Below, in pieces: positions 22,275-32,129 of a DNA stretch of 64,000 nt (its first letter is position 1; every line of letters starts with the position of its first letter). The notes beneath the pieces were generated by a model. It ran no database searches and had not been told where the DNA came from. It worked only from the letters and a program-made list of their open reading frames with translations. Location: the NCBI GenBank assembly GCA_019925095.2, contig CM034405.1:11356401-11420400 (forward strand). Direction: 5' to 3'. Origin of the DNA: Dendrolimus kikuchii. Its lineage: Eukaryota; Arthropoda; Insecta; Lepidoptera; Lasiocampidae. A program made the position numbers and the translations under genes.

Positions 22275-22965
22275 TGATCCGGCCACGACCTTTAGCTTAT
22301 GCGACGCGACGTAAGCCTTTTTCTTAGCGAGGGAAAATCCGATTGAGGACTAATCGCCCCAAGGGAAGCACGATGGGAGCATGTGGAATTTGTCATGTTG
22401 GGCTATTAGCCCCAAAGAAGTACTATTGCAATTCGAGTTCGGGATACGTAATACCCCTCGGTGTTCTTTTTACGCCTTACGCCAGGGCTTCGGAAAAAGC
22501 GGAAGCTTGACCAACTCGGCGTACCATGGCAGGCGGGGGGGCTTCTTGGGCTATATCCACTGCCAGGGTAGCATAACCGCCGGCGTCATACCTCTCTATC
22601 CACCATGGGGCGGCTAAATGTGTCACCCTATGGGAGGAGAGATGAACGTGCGTGGAACACGACGCACCTTGTTCTCGATGGCACTATTGACGGGTGGGAG
22701 CTGGCTGAAGTTCGAAGTCAGCCCTCTGGCGCTGATGCATTCTCCTAGAATAAGCTTGTACGCTCACGCTCCTGAATGCGATGCGAATCTGCCAATTTGA
22801 GGAACACACACGATTAAACAGCGATATCCCTGCTTGTGGCCTATAAGCCACTCTCTAGAAGATACCACACTGTGTTTTGTCGCATCGCGTCACATTCGTC
22901 ACTGACGCAGGACACCTAGTTAGCTATCGCTCACAGCGACGAGATCGTGGCCGGGCCGTATTAGC
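22275..22965. other. GC-rich island, probable retroelement UTR
   Basis: About 690 bp are clearly GC-richer than the flanks. They contain CACTGCCAGGGTAGCAT, CCATGGGGCGGCTAAATGTG and CCCTATGGGAGGAGAG, which resemble R1-type non-LTR 3' UTR sequence. The boundaries carry inverted CCGGCCACGA (left, 22278) and TCGTGGCCGG (right, 22946). Short open frames at 22381-22800 show no domain. The identity is not established. Confidence 0.35.
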
Positions 22966-23433
22966 CATTCCACTATAATTAAAATAATGATTATTGGCAT
23001 CGGCCCTTTTAGAACTAGGTCATAGAAATACAATAATTGGATTACGCAAGCACTAACATTGGGGTAACCCATCATTATCAAATATAATATAATAAATTAA
23101 AACAAGCAATAAAATATAAAAAATGTAAATAAAGACCCGAAGGAAGAAGAAAAATATAAAGCAGTAAAATATATCATATATATTTGGTACATGAATTTAT
23201 TTTACATATTTTTCCTATTCTAATAATAAAAATAAAAGATAATAACAGTAAAATAGAAATAGAATATATTATATTAGATAATAAGATTAAATTAATGTAT
23301 TAAAATAAATTAGGAAAAGTATCAATAGATAGTAATTTATTTATTACTATCTATTGCTTTATTTCTTTATACCTCTTAATGTATAAATAAATAAAGCAAT
23401 AAAAGGATAAAAGAAAAAAGAAGAAAATAAAAA

Positions 23434-23632
23434 CTAGCGTCCCGTCGCAGATTCACCCGCGTTCTGTCCCGCTCCCGTCGTATAGCGTCATGTTATATAG
23501 CCTATGACACTCCCTGTTAACGTAGCTTTCGAACAGTAAAAGAATTTTTAAAATCGGTTTAGTACATCCAGAGATTACTCCGTACAAAGTCACAAACTCA
23601 CAAACTTTACCTCTTTATAATATTAGTATAGA
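23434..23632 (-). mobile_element. Lepidopteran Helitron-like element, 199 bp
   Basis: Read on the minus strand it starts A|TCTATACTAATATTATAAAG and ends GACGCTAG|T, the TC...CTAG layout. The internal AAACCGATTTTAAAAATTC and a GC-rich stretch near the 3' end match the widespread lepidopteran Helitron-like family. Related copies lie at 30734-30932 and 63640-63886. Confidence 0.7.
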
Positions 23633-23639
23633 TATGAAA

Positions 23640-25110
23640 AAGACCCTGACATATCAAGTTCGTCAGGATGTAGGAGATAATAAAAAAAAACCCACCACTA
23701 TCATCATTAGCATAAAGATTGCAATATTGAAAGTTTATCAGTTCGAAAACGACATGATTCAATGCATTCAAATATGTCAGTTATGATACTGTTATGAGAG
23801 TCATGTGATAATACCTGATTGGTGATAAATTGATGATACGTATGTAGTACGACTTTTTGGGGATTTTTTAAGTGCCCAGATAATCAACACTTTAGGGACT
23901 GATAGATACAATCAGATAAGCGTTGCTTGGTTTACTTTTTTGTGTGTTAGTGAAAATATAGGGCGGCACATCACAAGCTGCCAATTGCAATACTTATTCT
24001 GTGCTCACGTCGGGTTCTTTAAATTTAAGTAATGGCAGTTTGAATTGTCGATTTATTCTAGTGGTTTTTGTCTGTGTACGTCCCGTACTTTGGTTACTTT
24101 GTATCGTCTCAGTTAGCATGAGAATAAAGAAGTTAAAGGGGGAGCGGGTACAACCTTATTTATGAGTTCAGATTCGAGTTCCTATTACATAAATAAAAAG
24201 TCACAAAAAAATATCTTTATGATTTTTCAAAAATTAACTAATGATACCCTACACAACATTGTTAAAAATCATCTTAGTTCTTCTTCAGCCAATGGAAGTC
24301 CGCTGCGGGATGTATGTCTCCCCAAGTCTGCGCCACATATCACGGTCTGTCACTTACTTCATCCAAATCGTCTCTCAGATAAATTACATTTGTGCTTAAA
24401 CAAATAAACAAATGTATGAAATAACACTCACCACCCCTAATTTTTATCGTAATTTAATTGCACCATTGTGGTACTTTTTAAGTTTTCGGTTTTAAACGCG
24501 CCATTTCAAAAATGTGGCATACATATTATTATACAGACAGACAATTGTATAAGGTTTCCGTTATCAAAACGCCTACGGAACCATAAAACAAACTCGCTGC
24601 ATGCATTGTAGGGATGCACGGGGCGTCACGTCATCCCCGGGGATGCTTCGCAGTAATGAAATATTTTATTGCACGACATAACAAAGGCTTCGCGGCATTC
24701 AACCGGAGACCTTACACAACAATGTACTCAGATTTTTACTAACTGCAAGTGCAACTTGGGTTGTATTCTTTTTTGTGTTACTGCCAACGCCTCATGCTTA
24801 CATTTTGTCTGTATCTGCTGCGAGCATATTTAACAGAACAGCAAAACTAAATAACTTTTAATATTTTCCATTGTACTATATTTAAAAATATCTGTAGTGG
24901 CAACTTCTGTAAATGTTGGAGTTTACTCCTTAATAATCTATTTTCATGCAAAGCCCCCGATACGGAAATTTTTATGAGTGAAATGAAACTGAAAAGCGTT
25001 ACGTTGTTTATTATATAATTTGTAACTTTAATGCAATGAAATAAGATCTAAAATAATATCCATCAGTGCATATTCAGTGATAATTGTAATTACAGAGTAA
25101 ACTCCAATCG
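23640..25110. repeat. AT-rich interval with one LINE tail (24290-24395, minus)
   Basis: On the minus strand, 24395-24290 reads GTGGCGCAGACTTGGGGAGAC...CATTGGCTGAAG. This is the tail type also seen at 44690-44755 (+), where GGGGAGGCCTACGTCCAGC and CAGTGGACTGCAAATGGCTG are clearer. No gene is seen in the rest. Confidence 0.5.
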
Positions 25111-25114
25111 TGCG

Positions 25115-25200
25115 TCGAAGCACAAAAAATAGGCTGACGGCCCACCTGAAGGGAAGTGTTTACCGTCATCTATGGACATTTGCAACAACAGAGAGGTCTC
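25115..25200 (-). repeat. LINE/SINE 3' tail fragment
   Basis: The reverse complement carries AAATGTCCATAGATGACGGTAA and CAGGTGGGCCGTCAGCC, the shared tail of the LINE at 18310-20942 and of the SINE-like family T. Only the last ~80 bp are present. Confidence 0.65.
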
Positions 25201-25947
25201 GAAGGTAGACTTGCTATTTAGGAACCACTACCCAGGCACGAGGTGTACACAACGTTTTACAATTTATTTTATCTCGATACTATTGCGTGTTACAGAATTT
25301 GTTCTAAGTTGTATTAACAATGGCTTGAGCTGAATTCGTGGTTAATTTAGCTAAAAACCAACGTGTACACAACTCGCCGCTATAAAATTATAGCAACTTA
25401 TGAACTCACAAATAAATACTTCATATTATTATTAAGTATCTATGTTAGTACTAATAAAAGTTACTAGGCCTATGCCTATGTGTACCTATGCATTTCCACT
25501 CTGTGCTAAGATTTCAAATATTTGCGGTTAATTGTTAAATAATTAATTAAAAACAAAAAGGCAATAATTATGCGCTTAAATCGCCAATGGTAACTTATCA
25601 ATAATGAATGATTTAATACAAGTGTTTGGCAGGTCCAGAGAGCTATTTGCAAATCGAATGAGGTTTGCGGTTATACGATGTACGTACTCGATTCCATTAT
25701 AATATTCATCTGTAACTCGAAATGCTTATTAAAAATCTTCTGTGCAAATTCTGAAATATTTGCAAATTACGAAAAATGGGTGAACGAAAATATAAGTCCC
25801 CTTTTGTCTTTTGATAAAAAGAATAATGTGGTCGGGGGACCCCCGTCAGGAACGAAGGTCCTTAAGTTAGGTCGCCTGAAGGGGGCATAACGCTTTTCCT
25901 TACGTGACGATCTCTGCTTTGCCTGTTCACTCTACTATTTTTATTTT

Positions 25948-26243
25948 TATTGTATGAGTTCAGCAGACAGGCAGATGGCCCACTTGATGGAAAGCGGTTA
26001 TACATTTGCAACAGCAAAGGTGCTACAAATGCGCTGCTGCTCTCTTAAGGGAGATTGGAACCTGGTCACTAGTTGCCGAACACAACTTAAGGTTATTATG
26101 GCGGCATACTCTAGACCAGGGGTGGTAGCCCTCCAGTCGGGTAAATGGCGTACCACCTGGCTGTGGGTTGTTATGTCGCCTCTTACGACAGGCTGCCCGG
26201 CCGCAGGAAACTATATTCTTTCTCCGTTCCTGCACGGATAAAT
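25948..26243 (-). mobile_element. SINE-like family T, copy 1
   Basis: On the minus strand it runs from TATTTATCCGTGCAGGAACGG to CAGACTGCTGAACTC-type tail and a short A/T-rich end. It shares both ends with 30190-30472, 39528-39865 and 54669-54979, so about 300 bp is probably the full unit. The last ~90 bp match the LINE tail at 20850-20938. Confidence 0.75.
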
Positions 26244-26362
26244 ACTGTAAAACGCATAAAAGCTCCACTTAACGCGAAAATAATAATAATAACCTTTTAG
26301 TAATTTGAGAACGAGTAAGAAATTGATTAATCAACAAATTAATTATAATGACTATATGAACT

Positions 26363-26627
26363 AATACAATAAAAGAAAACTTTACTTAGTTATATTGTAT
26401 TCTACATATAATACCTCAAGAATATAAGTAGAATACTAGCCTAGTGCACCGTCTTCTATGAGGCTGGCTACGTTTCTTTGCTGGATCGCCATACTGATTA
26501 ATTGTCCGAGGTAGGCTCCAGCTCTTTGATCACCTGTAGAATCATTGAGTAGTTTTGATAAATTTATGTAGAGGCTCATGGTCTCAAGAACCCACGGTCC
26601 AAGCCTTTCAACAGCAAATGGCACATT
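26363..26627 (-). pseudogene. Nuclease-like coding repeat (family N), 3' part
   Basis: The minus-strand frame of 62 codons (26436-26624) reads MPFAVERLGPWVL, SLYINLSKLLNDSTGDQRAG and ISMAIQQRNVASL, the conserved last segment of the family. The trailer 'agaatacaatata...ttttattgtatt' then runs to 26363. The copy is 5'-truncated, with small indels near the stop. Confidence 0.7.
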
Positions 26628-26689
26628 TGAGAATTAATTTTTAATTTGGACATTATTTTTCTTTACTCATAGCACAGGCAGCATTGGTA

Positions 26690-26760
26690 TTCAGGTTGTG
26701 GTCGGTCAGTAGCATTTCATTTCAATGACGTGGGTTCGAATCTAGGCAGAGTAGCATGAT
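26690..26760 (+). repeat. tRNA-like SINE head fragment
   Basis: A near-consensus B box (GTGGGTTCGAATCTAG) follows a GGTCGGTCAGTAGC stretch resembling an A box. No complete cloverleaf forms, so it is not called as a tRNA gene. Confidence 0.35.
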
Positions 26761-26797
26761 CCATTAAAAAATAGGAAGTGTTAATAATGCTGAAAAT

Positions 26798-26832
26798 AAG
26801 ATCAACCAAATTGATTCAATTTGGTTGATCTT
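26798..26832. repeat. Perfect 17-bp palindrome with a single central base
   Basis: Arms 26798-26814 and 26816-26832 are exact reverse complements around one T. The structure is almost a true palindrome. Confidence 0.9.
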
Positions 26833-27315
26833 GATGAAAGACACGAAAACACTGAAAGGACACGACTGCGAAGACGGACGGATCCAATGACATTGACTGA
26901 TTCAAGTTTATGTTTGAATGGAGCACTTTGGTTTATCCATTCAAATTGAGAGACGTAAATGAACCGTCTAAAATCGACGTACTTAAATATCTGTTTAGTT
27001 TTTGATTGATTGGCTCTGTGGCGGTACTCCACCTAGTTGTTCGTATGTAGGGTTTGGGACCTTTTTAGGAATTACATATTTACTGAACGGTTGTCAGTAT
27101 TTTATCTACTGTTATATTTTTCTTTCATTAGCGTAATTAAGTATTGTATGTAACATTCTATCTTGGTAATGAAAATATTGGAAATGCTAGCATTAAATTA
27201 TTTCAGAAAAGAAGTATCTAATATATTAATATTGGAATTATCCAATCATTGTAAAGAATTTATCGATTAGATCTAATATCTTTTCATCTCAGTATTTTTA
27301 TATTTATAAAGAATA

Positions 27316-27371
27316 TTTAGAATGCTAGCGATCTTATTCATTGAGATGAATAAGATCGCTAGCATTCTAAA
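27316..27371. repeat. Perfect 26-bp hairpin with 4-nt loop
   Basis: Arms 27316-27341 and 27346-27371 are exact reverse complements around TGAG. A diverged partial copy of the right arm (ATGAATAAGACCGTTAG) follows near 27440. Confidence 0.9.
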
Positions 27372-28453
27372 GCTAGTTAAAGTAAGTTTGAACGCTTCTT
27401 TATGGTTCTTAAAGAGCTTTCACACTTACTCTAACTCTCTATGAATAAGACCGTTAGTATTTCATTAAAAGTGTCGTAACCATTAGGCTACGACGGAAGA
27501 CCAGAGCTGGTTGTTATTGGCACTAGCAACTCAGATGTCATGTTACATTTGAATTTTTGGACACCATGTGTTTTGATATATTCTTCTGTCCTCTTATATC
27601 TCAATGTTTCATTCGTGTATTACTAATACATTATAGTATATTAATATCCTTGTCTGTGCTTATTTCAATAATGAAAATAGACCATTGCCGATCCTAATTT
27701 ATCTTCTACAGTTATCAACCAGTATTCTGAGTCAGAGTCTATTTAGATTTAAGTTGTATAATTAATATACCTATAATATAATAATATATTGTATACCAGT
27801 TAACTTTGTAATGTTTTATAATTTTAACTCTAAATAACCATCTTTTCTTTCTTTCTATTAAAAATGATTGATCAACCATGAAAGACGAAACAGACAATCA
27901 AAAGTCTCTTTCATATTTATAGATTAGTACTAAATCTATCAATGCACAACCCACACACAGTTCATAAATTAATAATTGCGGTTTTCTCTGATTAAAGCGT
28001 ATGGATTGGATTCATTGCAAATATCGATGTTTAATTACGTTGGATGTGTCTACATGTACAGCGATATTTACACAGTCTGATGTTATGATTTATTGTTTTC
28101 AATTTTCTATGCGAGAAGTATTGTTGTATGGAACTGTGAAACATGACTGACGTTGGCAGCTATGATTTGGACAACTAGTATAGTGTTATAAGTATATTAG
28201 ATACTTTGTCTACATAGTTTCCTTGTAAATCACGGTGACGTGTTGTTGAAACATTTATAAAAAAAAAAGACTAGGAATAACTCAGAAAAAAGAGCAACGG
28301 CTTTGAAACTCTGAAAAACTCTTAAATTCTACATAAATAGATTGTACTACACAATGTTGAGCCCACCAGTCAATCTTAAGACTTTTTTGTACCATATTTC
28401 CAGAAAAGAAATTTTATTTAATTTAATTGCGCCGTCCGCGTTGTGCTCCAGTA

Positions 28454-28455
<2 letters not shown>
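27372..28455. other. AT-rich non-coding stretch
   Basis: No gene, repeat family or signal could be supported here. Confidence 0.4.

Positions 28456-28519
<64 letters not shown>
28456..28519. repeat. (TA)n microsatellite
   Basis: A pure TA dinucleotide tract of about 64 bp. Confidence 0.95.
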
Positions 28520-28522
<3 letters not shown>

Positions 28523-28864
28523 AAATAGGTCAGAAGAACTGCTTTAACGGTGTATCCTCCCCGATTAAGATATTTCCATATTATTCATAATGAGAGGTAA
28601 GTAAGCATCAAGCAGCGGTGATATTGTTGTGTAAAATGAGAGAAAGACAACAGTACGACATTAAAGCGACAATTTTAATAAGTACATGATAAATTGAATG
28701 CCCACTTATCCCAGCTAAGCGCACTATCTGCTTGGCTTACTTGCACAGCCACTAGCTCTGCATTAAACAATCGTTTAATAAAATGTAAAAGCGTCGTCGC
28801 TGGGGATGCGAAATTGAATATTTCGCAAGGTTCGTTTACTCGCAGTCCAGCAAACGAGATGATC

Positions 28865-29100
28865 TCACCTCATTGAGTTCGGACTCAATAACTGGTAGGG
28901 ATTGTGAAGCCACACTTGGGACTTAAACCCGTCTTTCGTTAGCCATATTTGGGCCAACTTTGTAATATTATAAGACCACGTAATATTAGGAGTAATAATA
29001 CGTAAAACACGAGCATCCCTCGGGAAACCTGTAGGTTGGTTTGTTTTGTCTGTTGTTAAGGCTTCCTCCGGCTTGTAGTATTTGCTCAAACGATTTTCTT
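28865..29100 (-). other. Coding-like stretch of unknown origin
   Basis: A minus-strand frame stays open for over 70 codons in mixed-composition sequence and ends at a good donor (AATGAG|GTGAG, GT at 28869-28868). No convincing acceptor, start or domain was found. It could be an exon or part of a mobile element. Confidence 0.2.
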
Positions 29101-29271
29101 GTTTTTGTGAAAATACTTTATCAGATTAAAAATCCTTTTACGAATTTAATTATTGTTAGCTGTTAATTTTTTTTCTCCCTTTTTTTTTTTACTTTGCGCC
29201 AGTCTTCTGCAATAGGGATGCGGACATATGTTACAATAAATTCTAATATTATTGACACATAAAAGAACAGG

Positions 29272-29353
29272 AGTAAAGTAGGAATGCAGAACCTGGGTGT
29301 CGGAGTGCACGCTCCGATCATAATCGGGATTTAACGCTCGGATGATGATGATG
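29272..29353 (+). mobile_element. Short retroposon tail (82 bp), second copy of the 17928 family
   Basis: It is flanked by AAAAGAACAGG at 29261-29271 and 29354-29364. It ends in a GATGATGATGATG tail and matches the reverse complement of 17928-18026, sharing the GTCGGAGTG...CGCTCCGA and TAACGCTCGGATG blocks. Confidence 0.7.
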
Positions 29354-30189
29354 AAAAGAACAGGTGTTAAAATAACATCTTACTTTTAAAACATTATTAT
29401 ATAAAAAAATTTAATTACTTTTCAAACCATAACATAGGTTAACAAAAAAAAGTTTTGCTTGCTGGCTGTCACACTATCATTTTCTCACGTATTTTTTCCT
29501 TCTGAATACGAATCTGGAGTCAGAATTCGGGGTCAATGTGCAAATAATTGAGAAAAACCCAAAAGATCTTGATTTATAACGTTTTTTTCTTTAGTTTTTC
29601 TCAATTAATATGGTCATTGACCCTCAATTCTGACTTCAGAATCGTGTTCAGCGGGAATATTGAACTGGGAAATACGCCAGAAAATCCATAGTCTGACATC
29701 TAGCACATTGAACTTTTTTTTTGGAACAGTGTAAGTAATGCTCAATTTGGCTCTTTGACTAATTTTACATTAACGCTCATACAAAATCTATATGGCTAGG
29801 AGGTTCTTCATATTTATAAAAAGTATCTAACTTGAATTGGTCTGTCCGCTGCCCTTTTCTTATTGTTAGTTCCTGACCAAGTTAAACCAGTGTTTCCTGA
29901 TCTTACGCCTTCTACAGAGACTTCAAGGAGGTAAATATTTTTTTCGCCTCCTCTAAGTTGCACATGTGCCATATCTATGGCGATGCACAGTTGGTTTCCA
30001 TTAGATGTAGCCGTACCAGATTACCAAATTCTTAAATATAAATGTCCGTATATATAACGTGAGGAATTATGGGTTGCCCATACATTTTTTTTCTTTTAAT
30101 AAAATAATCTCCTTTTCCAGTTTGTTTTTAAGATAAAAGGTAGCTATATTTTCAACGCTAGAAGTAAGTCGCATTTGGACGCAATCACT

Positions 30190-30472
30190 AATGGCCCACT
30201 TGATGGAAAGCGGTTACCATCGCCTACGGACATTTGCACCACCAAAGGTGCTACAAATGCGCTGCTGCTCTCTTAAGGGAGACTGGAACCTGGTCACTAA
30301 TGCCGGAACACAACTCAAGGTTGCTATGGCGACATACTTTAGACTAGGGGTGGTAGCCATCCAGTCGGGCAAATGCCTTACCACCTGGCTGTGGGTAGTT
30401 AAGTCGCCTCCTACCGCCAGGCCGCCCGGCCGCAGGAAATTGTATTCTTTATCCGTTCCTGCACGGATAAAA
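30190..30472 (-). mobile_element. SINE-like family T, copy 2
   Basis: The body and fixed 5' end (ATTTTATCCGTGCAGGAACGG on the minus strand) are as in copies 1, 3 and 4. The poly(A) tail is missing and the tail is cut at 30190. A minus frame of about 104 codons is open through the body. A truncated Helitron abuts at 30478. Confidence 0.75.
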
Positions 30473-30477
30473 TCCCG

Positions 30478-30674
30478 TTGGAACCGTAATGTGGTGCTGA
30501 GATCGGGTTGTAGAATCCTCCTAATCACCTGGAGCGTTTTTTTATTTTGTTTTTGTGTGTTTGAGTGTGTTCCCGGATGGTTTAGATTCGCAATTGGAAC
30601 CGGTAGGTGGCGCTGGAATCAGGTCCTAGATTTTTATTTTTTCAGAGCAGGACAACGTCTGCCGGGACCGCTAG
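30478..30674 (+). mobile_element. Helitron 3' end, 5'-truncated
   Basis: It matches the right half of the Helitron at 14876-15431: GAACCGGTAGGTGGCGCTG, GCAGGACAACGTCTGCCGGG and CCGCTAG|T at the end. The TC start is missing, and the join to the SINE is direct. Confidence 0.7.
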
Positions 30675-30733
30675 TATTATATAAAACATAGCTTTCTACA
30701 CTTCTTCACATAAACTTTAACTTTATCAAATTA

Positions 30734-30932
30734 ATAGCTTCTGCCCGCGACTTCGTCCGCGTGGAATAATTTAAAAAATAAGTTTGGTCTTAGCGTGATG
30801 ATATATAGCCTATAGCCTTCCTCGATAAATGGGCTATCTAACACTGAAAGAATTTTTCAAATCAGACAAGTAGTTCCTGAGATTAGCGCGTTCAAACAAA
30901 CAAACTCTTCAGCTTTATATATTAGTACAAGA
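30734..30932 (-). mobile_element. Lepidopteran Helitron-like element, 199 bp
   Basis: On the minus strand it starts A|TCTTGTACTAATATATAAAG and ends CGGACGAAGTCGCGGGCAG then AAGCTAT|T, a one-base variant of CTAG. It has the same length and layout as 23434-23632. Confidence 0.7.
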
Positions 30933-31397
30933 TTTAAATAACATAAGTAAGCAGCATAATGTTGAATCCTTTGGGATCAGTATTTCTAGAGCCAAGCGGT
31001 GTCTAAGCTATAAAGAAGAAGGATACGTTTTCACACATTTTTGGGCTCAGATTATAAAAACATGATAGTTTAGTAGAATTTCTTTTTGTTATGTTATTGA
31101 TATGTTTTGTAATTGTAGTGGGTCTAGTTATTTTGAATGAATTAACTGTATGGTGTAAGTGTTTTCATAGTATTAATTGCTGAAACTCATTCATATAATC
31201 CGATTATTATAACTTATTTTACTTGTGACCTTATTTTTAAGACATTTCTTTTTCCAAATGGAATTTAGGAATGATATTTTCCATTTTGTAATAAAAAAAT
31301 ATAACGCTTTCGTTATTCCACATTTCAATTCATTACATTTCTTTGGCCCGAAAGTCCCCGTCTTTGTCCATGACTAGTTTTATAGTATACTTATATA

Positions 31398-31627
31398 CAG
31401 GCCTTTGTTGTCATTTCTTTTTTGGGGGCACGCTAATTCTCGAAAGTTGTAAGTCTTTTCTGTAGCTCCACTCCAAAAAACCTATTAAAAAATTCCATTT
31501 TTTTGGTAAAGGTTACCAAAATAGATTATTTTATCATTTTTCAGTTTTTATGGTAATTTTTTCATATTTTCGAAAATTCCTTTAAGGGTACTGCGTGCCC
31601 CCGCGTGCCCCCACAAAAAAAGACCCT
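31398..31627. mobile_element. MITE family A, copy 2 (inverted relative to copy 1)
   Basis: It starts CAGGCCTTTGTTG and ends AAAGACCCTG, with GGGGGCACGC near both ends in inverted orientation. The interior matches the reverse complement of 4380-4601. The GCGTGCCCCC block is duplicated at the right end. Confidence 0.65.
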
Positions 31628-31829
31628 GACTATATTTGTCTGTATGTTACAGTTAACATATTATTCGCGCAAACCTGCAATTGGCTGTATGATAATAATC
31701 ATAAATATTTATTCATATGTATTAGCTGTAGGTTTTTCATTATTACTCACACTACCCAGTATACTTGTATATCAAGTTGCGGTGTATGTGCGACTTAACG
31801 TTCATATTTATGCCAAGCATAGTTACGTG

Positions 31830-32125
31830 TATACGCACTTCACTCGGCATAGGAATGACATGAATCATATACAACAAGATCTTGAGAAATCGGGGTGATT
31901 GACGCATGTCATGGGACCGCTAATATACAATAAACTACCGAGTGGGATAACGCAGTCACCATCCGTCGGCTCATTTAAAACACGGCTCAGGAAATGGTTA
32001 GTCGAGCACACCTTTTATATTCATGAGGAGTTTATGTCCTATAATATGAACTAATTTTAATTTTATTTGTGCCCATATGCAATGTAGAAAGTGACGTGTA
32101 ACTTTGTTATGAATAAAAGATTTCT
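31830..32125 (+). pseudogene. LINE reverse transcriptase C-terminus and 3' UTR relict
   Basis: The frame contains HVMGPLIYNKLPSGI and SFKTRLRKWLVEHTFY, the classic C-terminal 'NKLP...FKxRLKxWL' of Jockey-type elements, interrupted by a stop. It is followed by a short UTR with GAATAAAAGATTTCTG. It is 5'-truncated. Confidence 0.6.
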
Positions 32126-32129
32126 GATT

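Noticed and set aside
26690..26760. tRNA gene
   Set aside because: The B box is good but no acceptor stem or cloverleaf can be formed; a SINE head is more likely. The same applies to 16020-16105 and 47560-47640.
28342..28524. Open frame ending in Tyr-Ile repeats
   Set aside because: It is produced by the (TA)n microsatellite.
30191..30691. 166-codon plus frame
   Set aside because: It runs antisense through a SINE-like repeat and then through a Helitron; no coding signature.
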